A DNA stretch of 64,000 nt from positions 16,987-80,986 of the forward strand of contig NW_027474123.1 of the NCBI RefSeq assembly GCF_050947335.1, written 5' to 3'. Below the pieces are notes generated by a model. That model was not told where the DNA came from. It was given only the letters and a program-made list of their open reading frames with translations, and searched no databases. A program made the position numbers and the translations under genes. The stretch comes from Megachile rotundata (Eukaryota; Arthropoda; Insecta; Hymenoptera; Megachilidae). The first letter of the stretch is position 1. The number at the start of each line of letters is the position of its first letter. Positions 10,086-22,382 of the stretch are shown one piece after another.

Positions 10086-10131
10086 TGATAATAATAAGAG
10101 TAATGGGTATAGTAATTGTAGTTCTATCGAT

Positions 10132-11198
10132 CGTATCGGCATAATATGGTGAATAATATGAGTTAGATTCATAATAATAAGAGTAATGAGTGTAGTAATT
10201 GTCGTTCTATCGATCATATAAGCATAATATGGCTAATAATATGAGTTAGATTGATAATAATAAGAGTAGTAAGTATAGTATTTGTCGTTCTATCGATCAT
10301 ATAAGCATAATATGGCTAATAATATGAGTTAGATTGATAATAATAAGAGTAATAAGTATAGTAATTGTCGTTCTATCGATCATTTAAGCATAATATGGGT
10401 AATAATATGAGTCAGATTGATAATAATAACAGTAATAAGTATAGTAATAGTCGTTCTATCGATAATATAAGCATAATATGGCTAATAATATGAGTTAGAT
10501 TGATAATACTAAGAGTAGTGAGTATAGTAGTTCTCGTTCTATCGATCATATAAGCATAATATGGCTAATAATATGAGTTAGATTGATAATAATAAGAGTA
10601 ATAAGTATAGTAATTGTCGTTCTATCGATCATATCGGCATAATATGGTTAATAATATGAGTTAGATTCATAATAATAAGAGTAATAAGTATAGTAATTGT
10701 CGTTCTATCGATCATATAAGCATAATATGGCTAATAATTTGAGTTAGATTGATAATACTAAGAGTAGTGAGTATAGTAATTCTCGTTCTATCGATCATAT
10801 AAGCATAATATGGCTAATAATATGAGTTAGATTGATAATAATAAGAGTAGTGAGTATAGTAGTTCTCGTTCTATCGATCATATAAGCATAATATGGCTAA
10901 TAATATGAGTTAGATTGATAATAATAAGAGTACTAAGTATAGTAATTGTCGTTCTATCGATCATATAAGCATAATATGGCTAATAATATGAGTTAGATTG
11001 ATAATACTAAGAGTAGTGAGTATAGTAATTCTCGTTCTATCGATCATATATGCATAATATGGCTAATAATATGAGTTAGATTGATAATAATAAGAGTAAT
11101 AACTACAGTAATTGTCGTTCTATCGATCATATAAGCATAATAAGGCTAATAATATGAGTTAGAGTGATAATACTAAGAGTAGTGAGTATAGTAATTCT
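10132..11198 (+). repeat. 10,131-bp super-repeat, copy 2 (truncated by gap)
   Basis: Compared base by base with 1-1067, it shows one difference: T at 10739 where copy 1 has A at 608. The match stops only because the N gap begins. Identity of 1,066 in 1,067 across a 10-kb distance implies very recent amplification, or recent gene conversion, of a unit at least this large. More copies may be hidden in or collapsed at the gap. Confidence 0.93.
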
Positions 11199-11298
11199 NN
11201 NNNNNNNNNNNNNNNNNNNNNNNNNNNNNNNNNNNNNNNNNNNNNNNNNNNNNNNNNNNNNNNNNNNNNNNNNNNNNNNNNNNNNNNNNNNNNNNNNN
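11199..11298. other. assembly gap, exactly 100 N
   Basis: One hundred N in a row. This round size is the usual placeholder for a gap of unknown length, so the true distance is not known. Both sides end inside satellite, and monomer orientation reverses across it. The left flank stops in a class C monomer just after TATAGTAATTCT; the right flank starts with TCTTAGTATTATCAATC, the reverse complement of a class B segment. Confidence 0.99.
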
Positions 11299-11436
11299 TC
11301 TTAGTATTATCAATCTAACTCATATTATTAGCCATATTATGCTTATATGATCGATAGAACGACAATTACTATACTTATTACTCTTATTATTATGAATCTA
11401 ACTCATATTATTCACCATATTATGCCGATATGATCG

Positions 11437-13262
11437 ATAGAACTACAATTACTATACTCATTACTCTTATTATTATCAATCTAACTCATATTATTAGCCA
11501 TATTATGCTTATATGATCGATAGAATGAGAATTACTATACTCACTACTCTTAGTATTATCACTCTAACTCATATTATTAGCCTTATTATGCTTATATGAT
11601 CGATAGAACAACAATTACTATACTTATTACTCTTATTACTATCAATCTAACTCATATTATTAGCCATATTATGCTTATATGATCGATAGAACGAGAATTA
11701 CTATACTCACTACTCTTAGTATTATCAATCTAACTCATATTATTAGCCATATTATGGTTATATTATCGATAGAACGACAATTACTATACTTATTACTGTT
11801 ATTATTATCAATCTAACTCATATTATTAGCCATATTATGCTTAAATGATCGATAGAATGAGAATTACTATACTCACTACTCTTAGTATTATCACTCTAAC
11901 TCATATTATTAGCCATATTATGCTCATATGATCGAGAGAACGACAATTACTATACTTATTACTCTTATTATTATCAATCGAACTCATATTATTAGCCATA
12001 TTATGCTTATATGATCGATAGAACGAGAATTACTATACTCACTACTCTTAGTATTATCAATCTAACTCATATTATTAGCCATATTATGCTTATATTATCG
12101 ATAGAACGACAGTTACTATACTTATTACTGTTATTATTATCAATCTAACTCATATTATTAGCCATATTATGCTTATATGATCGATAGAATGAGAATTACA
12201 ATACTCACTACTCTTAGTATTATCACTCTAACTCATATTATTAGCCTTATTATGCTTATATGATCGATAGAACGACAATTACTGTAGTTATTACTCTTAT
12301 TATTATCAATCTAACTCATATTATTAGCCATATTTTGCTTATATGATCGATAGAACTACAATTACTATACCCATTACTCTTATTATTATCAATCTAACTC
12401 ATATTATTAGCCATATTATGCTTATATGATCGATAGAATGAGAATTACTATACTCACTACTCTTAGTATTATCACTCTAACTCATATTATTAGCCTTATT
12501 ATGCTTATATGATCGATAGAACGACAATTACTATACTTATTACTCTTATTACTATCAATCTAACTCATATTATTAGCCATATTATGCTTATATGATCGAT
12601 AGAACGAGAATTACTATACTCACTACTCTTAGTATTATCAATCTAACTCATATTATTAGCCATATTATGGTTATATTATCGATAGAACGACAATTACTAT
12701 ACTTATTACTGTTATTATTATCAATCTAACTCATATTATTAGCCATATTATGCTTAAATGATCGATAGAATGAGAATTACTATACTCACTACTCTTAGTA
12801 TTATCACTCTAACTCATATTATTAGCCATATTATGCTCATATGATCGAGAGAACGACAATTACTATACTTATTACTCTTATTATTATCAATCGAACTCAT
12901 ATTATTAGCCATATTATGCTTATATGATCGATAGAACGAGAATTACTATACTCACTACTCTTAGTATTATCAATCTAACTCATATTATTAGCCATATTAT
13001 GCTTATATTATCGATAGAACGACAGTTACTATACTTATTACTGTTATTATTATCAATCTAACTCATATTATTAGCCATATTATGCTTATATGATCGATAG
13101 AATGAGAATTACAATACTCACTACTCTTAGTATTATCACTCTAACTCATATTATTAGCCTTATTATGCTTATATGATCGATAGAACGACAATTACTGTAG
13201 TTATTACTCTTATTATTATCAATCTAACTCATATTATTAGCCATATTTTGCTTATATGATCG
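11437..13262 (-). repeat. 11-monomer tandem duplication (2 x 913 bp)
   Basis: Marker GCTCATATGATCGAGAG at 11922 and 12835, 913 bp (11 x 83) apart. Copies are about 11437-12349 and 12350-13262. Few differences are visible, such as AACAACAATTAC at about 11608 against AACGACAATTAC, and ACTCATTAC against ACCCATTAC. In the second 55-monomer unit (15866 on) only one 11-monomer copy is present: 17026 matches 13372 at an offset shorter by exactly 913 bp. Confidence 0.83.
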
Positions 13263-13750
13263 ATAGAACTACAATTACTATACCCATTACTCTTATTATT
13301 ATCAATCTAACTCATATTATTAGCCATATTATGCTTATATGATCGATAGAATGAGAATTACTATACTCACTACTCTCAGTATTATCACTCTAACTCATAT
13401 TATTAGCCTTATTATGCTTATATGATCGATAGAACGACAACTACTGTAGTTATTACTCTTATTATTATCAATCTAGCTCATATTATTAGCCATATTATGC
13501 TTATATGATCGATGGAACGAGAACTACTATACTCACTACTCTTAGTATTATCAATCTAACTCATATTATTAGCCATATTATGCTTATATTATCGATAGAA
13601 CGACAATTACTATACTTATTACTGTTATTATTATCAATCTAACTCATATTATTAGCCATATTATGCTTAAATGATCGATAGAACGACAATTACTATATAC
13701 ATATTACTCTTATTATTATCAATCTAACTCGTATTATTAGCCATATTATG

Positions 13751-15410
13751 CTTACATGATCGATAGAACGACAAATACTATACTTATTACTCTTATTATT
13801 ATCAATCTATATCATATTATTAGCCATATTATGCTTATATGATCGATAGAACGACAATTACTATACTCACTACTCTTAGTATTATCAATCTAACTCATAT
13901 TATTAGCCATATTATGCTTATATTATCGATAGAACGACAGTTACTATACTTATTACTGTTATTATTATCAATCTAACTCATATTATTAGCCATATTATGC
14001 TTATATGATCGATAGAATGAGAATTACAATACTCACTACTCTTAGTATTATCACTCTAACTCATATTATTAGCCTTATTATGCTTATATGATCGATAGAA
14101 CAACAATTACTGTAGTTATTACTCTTATTATTATCAATCTAACTCATATTATTAGCCATATTGTGCTTATATGATCGATAGAACTACAATTACTATACCC
14201 ATTACTCTTATTATTATCAATCTAACTCATATTATTAGCCATATTATGCTTATATGATCGATAGAACGAGAATTACTATACTCACTACTCTTAGTATTAT
14301 CAATCTAACTCATATTATTAGCCATATTATGCTTATATGATCGATAGAACGACAATTACTATACTTATTACTCTTATTATTATGAATCTAACTCATATTA
14401 TTAACCATATTATGCCGATATGATCGATAGAACTACAATTACTATACTCATTACTCTTATTATTATCAATCTAACTCATATTATTAGCCATATTATGCTT
14501 ATATGATCGATAGAACGAGAATTACTATACTCACTACTCATAGTATTATCAATCTAACTCATATTATTAGCCATACTATGCTTACATGATCGATAGAACG
14601 ACAAATACTATACTTATTACTCTTATTATTATCAATCTATATCATATTATTAGCCATATTATGCTTATATGATCGATAGAACGACAATTACTATACTCAC
14701 TACTCTTAGTATTATCAATCTAACTCATATTATTAGCCATATTATGCTTATATTATCGATAGAACGACAGTTACTATACTTATTACTGTTATTATTATCA
14801 ATCTAACTCATATTATTAGCCATATTATGCTTATATGATCGATAGAATGAGAATTACAATACTCACTACTCTTAGTATTATCACTCTAACTCATATTATT
14901 AGCCTTATTATGCTTATAAGATCGATAGAACGACAATTACTGTAGTTATTACTCTTATTATTATCAATCTAACTCATATTATTAGCCATATTTTGCTTAT
15001 ATGATCGATAGAACTACAATTACTATACCCATTACTCTTATTATTAGCAATCTAACTCATATTATTAGCCATATTATGCTTATATGATCGATAGAACGTG
15101 AATTACTATACTCACTACTCATAGTATTATCAATCTAACTCATATTATTAGCCATATTATGCTTATATGATCGATAGAACGAGAATTACTATACTCACTA
15201 CTCTTAGTATTATCAATCTAACTCATATTATTAGCCATATTATGCTTATATGATCGATAGAACGACAATTACTATACTTATTACTCTTATTATTATGAAT
15301 CTAACTCATATTATTAACCATATTATGCCGATATGATCGATAGAACTACAATTACTATACTCATTACTCTTATTATTATCAATCTAACTCATATTATTAG
15401 CCATATTATG
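13751..15410 (-). repeat. 10- to 11-monomer duplication
   Basis: CTTACATGATCG at 13751 and 14581, and AGAACGACAG at 13931 and 14761, are both 830 bp (10 x 83) apart. Further along, TTAACCATATTATGCCG at 14401 and 15314 is 913 bp apart, so the second copy gained one monomer. Each copy starts with the I-J module. Confidence 0.75.
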
Positions 15411-15865
15411 CTTATATGATGGATAGAACGAGAATTACTATACTCACTACTCTTAGTATTATCAATCTAACTCATATTATTAGCCATATTATGCTTATAT
15501 TATCGATAGAACGACAATTACTATACTTATTACTGTCATTAGTATCAATCTAACTCATATTATTAGCCATATTATGCTTAAATGATCGATAGAATGAGAA
15601 TTACTATACTCACTACTCTTAGTATTATCACTTTAACTCATATTATTAGCCATATTATGCTTATATGATCGAGAGAACGACAATTACTATACTTATTACT
15701 CTTATTATTATCAATCTAACTCATATTATTAGCCTTATTATGCTTATATGATCGATAGAACGACAAGTACTGTAGTTATTATTCTTATTATTATCAATCT
15801 AACTCATATTATTAGCCATATTATGCTTATATGATCGATAGAACGAGAATTACTATACTCACTAC

Positions 15866-17132
15866 TCTTAGTATTATCAATCTAACTCATATTATTAGCC
15901 ATATTATGCTTATATGATCGATAGAACGACAATTACTATACTTATTACTCTTATTATTATGAATCTAACTCATATTATTCACCATATTATGCCGATATGA
16001 TCGATAGAACTACAATTACTATACTCATTACTCTTATTATTATCAATCTAACTCATATTATTAGCCATATTATGCTTATATGATCGATAGAATGAGAATT
16101 ACTATACTCACTACTCTTAGTATTATCACTCTAACTCATATTATTAGCCTTATTATGCTTATATGATCGATAGAACGACAATTACTATACTTATTACTCT
16201 TATTACTATCAATCTAACTCATATTATTAGCCATATTATGCTTATATGATCGATAGAACGAGAATTACTATACTCACTACTCTTAGTATTATCAATCTAA
16301 CTCATATTATTAGCCATATTATGGTTATATTATCGATAGAACGACAATTACTATACTTATTACTGTTATTATTATCAATCTAACTCATATTATTAGCCAT
16401 ATTATGCTTAAATGATCGATAGAATGAGAATTACTATACTCACTACTCTTAGTATTATCACTCCAACTCATATTATTAGCCATATTATGCTCATATGATC
16501 GAGAGAACGACAATTACTATACTTATTACTCTTATTATTATCAATCGAACTCATATTATTAGCCATATTATGCTTATATGATCGATAGAACGAGAATTAC
16601 TATACTCACTACTCTTAGTATTATCAATCTAACTCATATTATTAGCCATATTATGCTTATATTATCGATAGAACGACAGTTACTATACTTATTACTGTTA
16701 TTATTATCAATCTAACTCATATTATTAGCCATATTATGCTTATATGATCGATAGAATGAGAATTACAATACTCACTACTCTTAGTATTATCACTCTAACT
16801 CATATTATTAGCCTTATTATGCTTATATGATCGATAGAACGACAATTACTGTAGTTATTACTCTTATTATTATCAATCTAACTCATATTATTAGCCATAT
16901 TTTGCTTATATGATCGATAGAACTACAATTACTATACCCATTACTCTTATTATTATCAATCTAACTCATATTATTAGCCATATTATGCTTATATGATCGA
17001 TAGAATGAGAATTACTATACTCACTACTCTCAGTATTATCACTCTAACTCATATTATTAGCCTTATTATGCTTATATGATCGATAGAACGACAACTACTG
17101 TAGTTATTACTCTTATTATTATCAATCTAACT
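15866..17132 (-). repeat. 55-monomer HOR, copy 2 (partial)
   Basis: Repeats the start of the right block, including the class H type junction ATTATTCACCATATTATGCCG. It differs at scattered bases (CTCCAACTC at about 16461 against CTCTAACTC). It lacks one 11-monomer block compared with copy 1, then follows 13372-13478 and stops matching at about 17132. Confidence 0.78.
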
Positions 17133-20100
17133 CATATTATTAGCCATATTATGCTTATGTGATCGATAGAACGAGAATTACTCTACTCACTACTCTTAGT
17201 ATTATCAATCTAACTCATATTACTAGCCATATTATGGTTATATTATCGATAGAACGACAATTACTATAATTATTACTGTTATTATTATCAATCTAACTCA
17301 TATTATTAGCCATATTATGCTTAAATGATCGATAGATCTACAATTACTATACCCATTACTCTTATTATTATCAATCTAACTCATATTATTAGCCATATTA
17401 TGCTTATATGATCGATAGAACGAGAATTACTATACTCACTACTCTTAGTATTATCAATCTAACTCATATTATTAGCCATATTATGCTTATATGATCGATA
17501 GAACGACAATTACTATACTTATTACTCTTATTATTATCAATCTAACTCATATTATTAGCCATATTATGCTTATATGATCGATAGAACGAGAACTACTATA
17601 CTCACTACTCTTAGTACTATCAATCTAACTCATATTATTAGCCATATTATGCTTATATTATCGATAGAACGACAATTACTATACTTATTACTCTTATTAT
17701 TATCAATCTAACTCATATTATTAGCCATATTATGCTTAAATGATCGATAGAACTACAATTACTATACTCATTACTCTTATTATTATCAATCTAACTCATA
17801 TTATTAGCCATATTATGCTTATATGATCGATAGAATGAGAATTACTATACTCACTACTCTTAGTATTATCACTCTAACTCATATTATTAGCCTTATTATG
17901 CTTATATGATCGATAGAACGACAATTACTGTAGTTATTACTCTTATTATTATCAATCTAACTCATATTATTAGCCATATTATGCATAGATGATCGATAGA
18001 ACGAGAATTACTATACTCACTACTCTTAGTATTATCAATCTAACTCATATTATTAGCCATATTATGCTAATATGATCGATAGAACGACAATTACTATACT
18101 TATTACTGTTATTATTATCAATCTAACTCATATTACTAGCCATATTATGCTTAAATGATCGATAGATCTACAATTACTATACTCATTACTCTTATTATTA
18201 TCAATCTAACTCATATTATTAGCCATATTATGCTTATATGATCGATAGAACGAGAATTACTATACTCACTACTCTTAGTATTATCAATCTAACTCATATT
18301 ATTAGCCATATTATGCTTCTATGATCGATAGAACGACAATTACTATACTTATTACTCTTATTATTATCAATCTAACTCATATTATTAGCCATATTATGCT
18401 TATATGATCGATAGAACGAGAACTACTATACTCACTACTCTTAGTATTATCAATCTAACTCATATTATTAGCTATATTATGCTTATATTATCGATAGAAC
18501 GAGAACTACTATACTCACTACTCTTAGTATTATCAATCTAACTCATATTATTAGCCATATTATGCTTATATTATCGATAGAACGACAATTACTATACTTA
18601 TTACTCTTATTATTATCAATCTAACTCATATTATTAGCCATATTATGCTTAAATGATCGATAGAACTACAATTACTATACTCATTACTCTTATTATTATC
18701 AATCTAACTCATATTATTAGCCATATTATGCTTATATGATCGATAGAATGAGAATTACTATACTCACTACTCTTAGTATTATCACTCTAACTCATATTAT
18801 TAGCCTTATTATGCTTATATGATCGATAGAACGACAATTACTGTAGTTATTACTCTTATTATTATCAATCTAACTCATATTATTAGCCATATTATGCATA
18901 CATGATCGATAGAACGAGAATTACTATACTCACTACTCTTAGTATTATCAATCTAACTCATATTATTAGCCATATTATGCTAATATGATCGATAGAACGA
19001 CAATTACTATACTTATTACTGTTATTATTATCAATCTAACTCATATTACTAGCCATATTATGCTTAAATGATCGATAGATCTACAATTACTATACTCATT
19101 ACTCTTATTATTATCAATCTAACTCATATTATTAGCCATATTATGCTTATATGATCGATAGAACGAGAATTACTATACTCACTACTCTTAGTATTATCAA
19201 TCTAACTCATATTATTAGCCATATTATGCTTCTATGATCGATAGAACGACAATTACTATACTTATTACTCTTATTATTATCAATCTAACTCATATTATTA
19301 GCCATATTATGCTTATATGATCGATAGAACGAGAACTACTATACTCACTACTCTTAGTATTATCAATCTAACTCATATTATTAGCTATATTATGCTTATA
19401 TTATCGATAGAACGACAATTACTATACTTATTACTGTTATTATTATCAATCTGACTCATATTATTACCCATATTATGCTTAAATGATCGATAGAACGACA
19501 ATTACTATACTTATTACTGTTATTATTATCAATCTAACTCATATTATTAGCCATGTTATGCTTATATTATCGATAGAACGACAATTACTATACTTATTAC
19601 TGTTATTATTATCAATCTGACTCATATTATTACCCATATTATGCTTAAATGATCGATAGAACGACAATTACTATACTCATTACTGTTATTATTATCAATC
19701 TAACTCATATTACTAGCCATATTATGCTTAAATGATCGATAGATCTACAATTACTATACTCATTACTCTTATTATTATCAATCTAACTCATATTATTAGC
19801 CATATTATGCTTATATGATCGATAGAACGAGAATTACTATACTCACTACTCTTAGTATTATCAATCTAACTCATATTATTAGCCATATTATGCTTATATG
19901 ATCGATAGAACGACAATTACTATACTTATTACTCTTATTATTATCAATCTAACTCATATTATTAGCCATATTATGCTTATATGATCGATGGAACGAGAAC
20001 TACTATACTCACTACTCTTAGTATTATCAATCTAACTCATATTATTAGCTATATTATGCTTATATTATCGATAGAACGAGAACTACTATACTCACTACTC

Positions 20101-22382
20101 TTAGTATTATCAATCTAACTCATATTATTAGCCATATTATGCTTATATTATCGATAGAACGACAATTACTATACTTATTACTCTTATTATTATCAATCTA
20201 ACTCATATTATTAGCCATATTATGCTTAAATGATCGATAGAACTACAATTACTATACTCTTTACTCTTATTATTATCAATCTAACTCATATTATTAGCCA
20301 TATTATGCTTATATGATCGATAGAATGAGAATTACTATACTCACTACTCTTAGTATTATCACTCTAACTCATATTATTAGCCTTATTATGCTTATATGAT
20401 CGATAGAACGACAATTACTGTAGTTATTACTCTTATTATTATCAATCTAACTCATATTATTAGCCATATTATGCATATATGATCGATAGAACGAGAATTA
20501 CTATACTCACTACTCTTAGTATTATCAATCTAACTCATATTATTAGCCATATTATGCTAATATGATCGATAGAACGACAATTACTATACTTATTACTGTT
20601 ATTATTATCAATCTAACTCATATTACTAGCCATATTATGCTTAAATGATCGATAGATCTACAATTACTATACTCATTACTCTTATTATTATCAATCTAAC
20701 TCATATTATTAGCCATATTATGCTTATATGATCGATAGAACGAGAATTGCTATACTCACTACTCTTAGTATTATCAATCTAACTCATATTATTAGCCATA
20801 TTATGCTTCTATGATCGATAGAACGACAATTACTATACTTATTACTCTTATTATTATCAATCTAACTCATATTATTAGCCATATTATGCTTATATGATCG
20901 ATAGAACGAGAACTACTATACTCACTACTCTTAGTATTATCAATCTAACTCATATTATTAGCTATATTATGCTTATATTATCGATAGAACGACAATTACT
21001 ATACTTATTACTGTTATTATTATCAATCTGACTCATATTATTACCCATATTATGCTTAAATGATCGATAGAACGACAATTACTATACTTATTACTGTTAT
21101 TATTATCAATCTAACTCATATTATTAGCCATGTTATGCTTAAATGATCGATAGATCTACAATTACTATACTCATTACTCTTATTATTATCAATCTAACTC
21201 ATATTATTAGCCATATTATGCTTATATGATCGATAGAACGAGAATTACTATACTCACTACTCTTAGTATTATCAATCTAACTCATATTATTAGCCATATT
21301 ATGCTTATATGATCGATAGAACGACAATTACTATACTTATTACTCTTATTATTATCAATCTAGCTCATATTATTAGCCATATTATGCTTATATGATCGAT
21401 GGAACGAGAACTACTATACTCACTACTCTTAGTATTATCAATCTAACTCATATTATTAGCCATATTATGCTTATATTATCGATAGAACGACAATTACTAT
21501 ACTTATTACTGTTATTATTATCAATCTAACTCATATTATTAGCCATATTATGCTTAAATGATCGATAGAACGACAATTACTATACTTATTACTCTTATTA
21601 TTATCAATCTAACTCGTATTATTAGCCATATTATGCTTACATGATCGATAGAACGACAAATAATATACGTATTACTCTTATTATTATCAATCTATGTCAT
21701 ATTATTAGCCATATTATGCTTATATGATCGATAGAACGAGAACTACTATACTCACTACTCTTAGTATTATCAATCTAACTCATATTATTAGCCATATTAT
21801 GCTTATATTATCGATAGAACGACAATTACTATACTTATTACTGTTATTATTATCAATCTGATTCATATTATTACCCACATTATGCTTAAATGATCGATAG
21901 AACGACAATTACTATACTTATTACTCTTATTATTATCAATCTAACTCATATTATTAGCCATATTATGCTAATATGATCGATAGAACGACAAATACTATAC
22001 TTACTACGCTTATTATTATCAATCTCACTCATATTATTAACCATATTATGCAGATATGATCGATAGAACTACAATTACTATACTCATTACTCTTATTATT
22101 ATCAATCTAACTCATATTATTAGCCATATTATGCTTAAATGATCGATAGAACTACAATTACTATACTCATTACTCTTATTATTATCAATCTAACTCATAT
22201 TATTAGCCATATTATGCTTATATGATCGATAGAATGAGAATTACTATACTCACTACTCTTAGTATTATCACTCTAACTCATATTATTAACCTTATTATGC
22301 TTATATGATCGATAGAACGACAATTACTGTAGTTATTACTCTTATTATTATCAATCTAACTCATATTATTAGCCATATTATG
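17133..22382 (-). repeat. satellite domain with 10-, 11-, 18- and 19-monomer steps
   Basis: The variant GATAGATCT (a BglII-type site replacing GATAGAACT) marks this domain. It lies at 17331, 18161, 19074, 19738, 20651, 21149 and 22643, with spacings of 10, 11, 8, 11, 6 and 18 monomers. GCATA(G/C/T)ATGATCG at 17983, 18896 and 20473 gives steps of 11 and 19 monomers. It reads as several rounds of local duplication of different lengths and not as one regular unit. The phase is unbroken. Confidence 0.72.
21471..22134 (-). repeat. antiparallel counterpart of the left 29-monomer HOR
   Basis: Reading the minus strand from 22134 back, the order is F (22052-22134), K (21969-22051), A (21886-21968), E with GAATCAG (21803-21885), B subclass (21720-21802), J (21637-21719), I (21554-21636), D (21471-21553). 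F-K-A-E-B is the order at 1170-1584 on the left, including the rare GAGTGAA/AAGCGTAG and GAATCAG variants, and J-I-D is the order at 2416-2664. Ten or so monomers that separate the two parts on the left are absent here. Confidence 0.82.

Larger units (their letters stand above)
1..10131 (+). repeat. 10,131-bp super-repeat, copy 1 (122 monomers + 5 bp)
   Basis: The sequence at base 1 starts again at 10132, an exact offset of 10,131 bp. This is 122 x 83 plus the five inserted bases at 2051 and 2961-2970. Inside are a partial block (1-650) that resembles 1163-1760 at an offset of 14 monomers, the 29-monomer repeat, the 6-monomer repeat and the 10-monomer duplication. The window may cut the unit at an arbitrary point, so base 1 need not be a natural boundary. 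Confidence 0.85.
1..11198 (+). repeat. 83-bp satellite array, left block, forward orientation
   Basis: Continuous head-to-tail array of an 83-bp AT-rich monomer, about 135 copies. I set the monomer start at the G of GCATAATATG; starts fall at 8, 91, 174, 257, 340 and so on, always 83 apart. The sense strand is G-rich relative to C (14 G against 6 C per monomer). Only two small insertions break the phase, at about 2051 (+1) and 2961-2970 (+4). No unique sequence, gene or transposon lies inside. Stop codons TAA, TGA and TAG occur in all three sense frames within the 16 bases from monomer position 13, so no coding capacity is expected. The block is organised into nested higher-order repeats listed separately. 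It ends in mid-monomer at the N gap. Confidence 0.98.
11299..15865 (-). repeat. 55-monomer HOR, copy 1 (4,567 bp)
   Basis: The first bases after the gap (TCTTAGTATTATC) start again at 15866, 4,567 bp later, which is 55 x 83 plus the 2-bp insertion near 13700. The marker GCTCATATGATCGAGAG at 11922 maps to 16489. Inside are an 11-monomer tandem duplication (11437-13262) and a 10- to 11-monomer duplication (about 13751-15410). Confidence 0.82.

Noticed and set aside
11199..11298. A natural palindrome centre with a short loop
   Set aside because: The N run hides the sequence and has a conventional placeholder length. The flanks are similar but not exact inverted copies (ATAAGG and GAGTG on the left against ATATGG and GATTG on the right), so a recent perfect palindrome is not supported.
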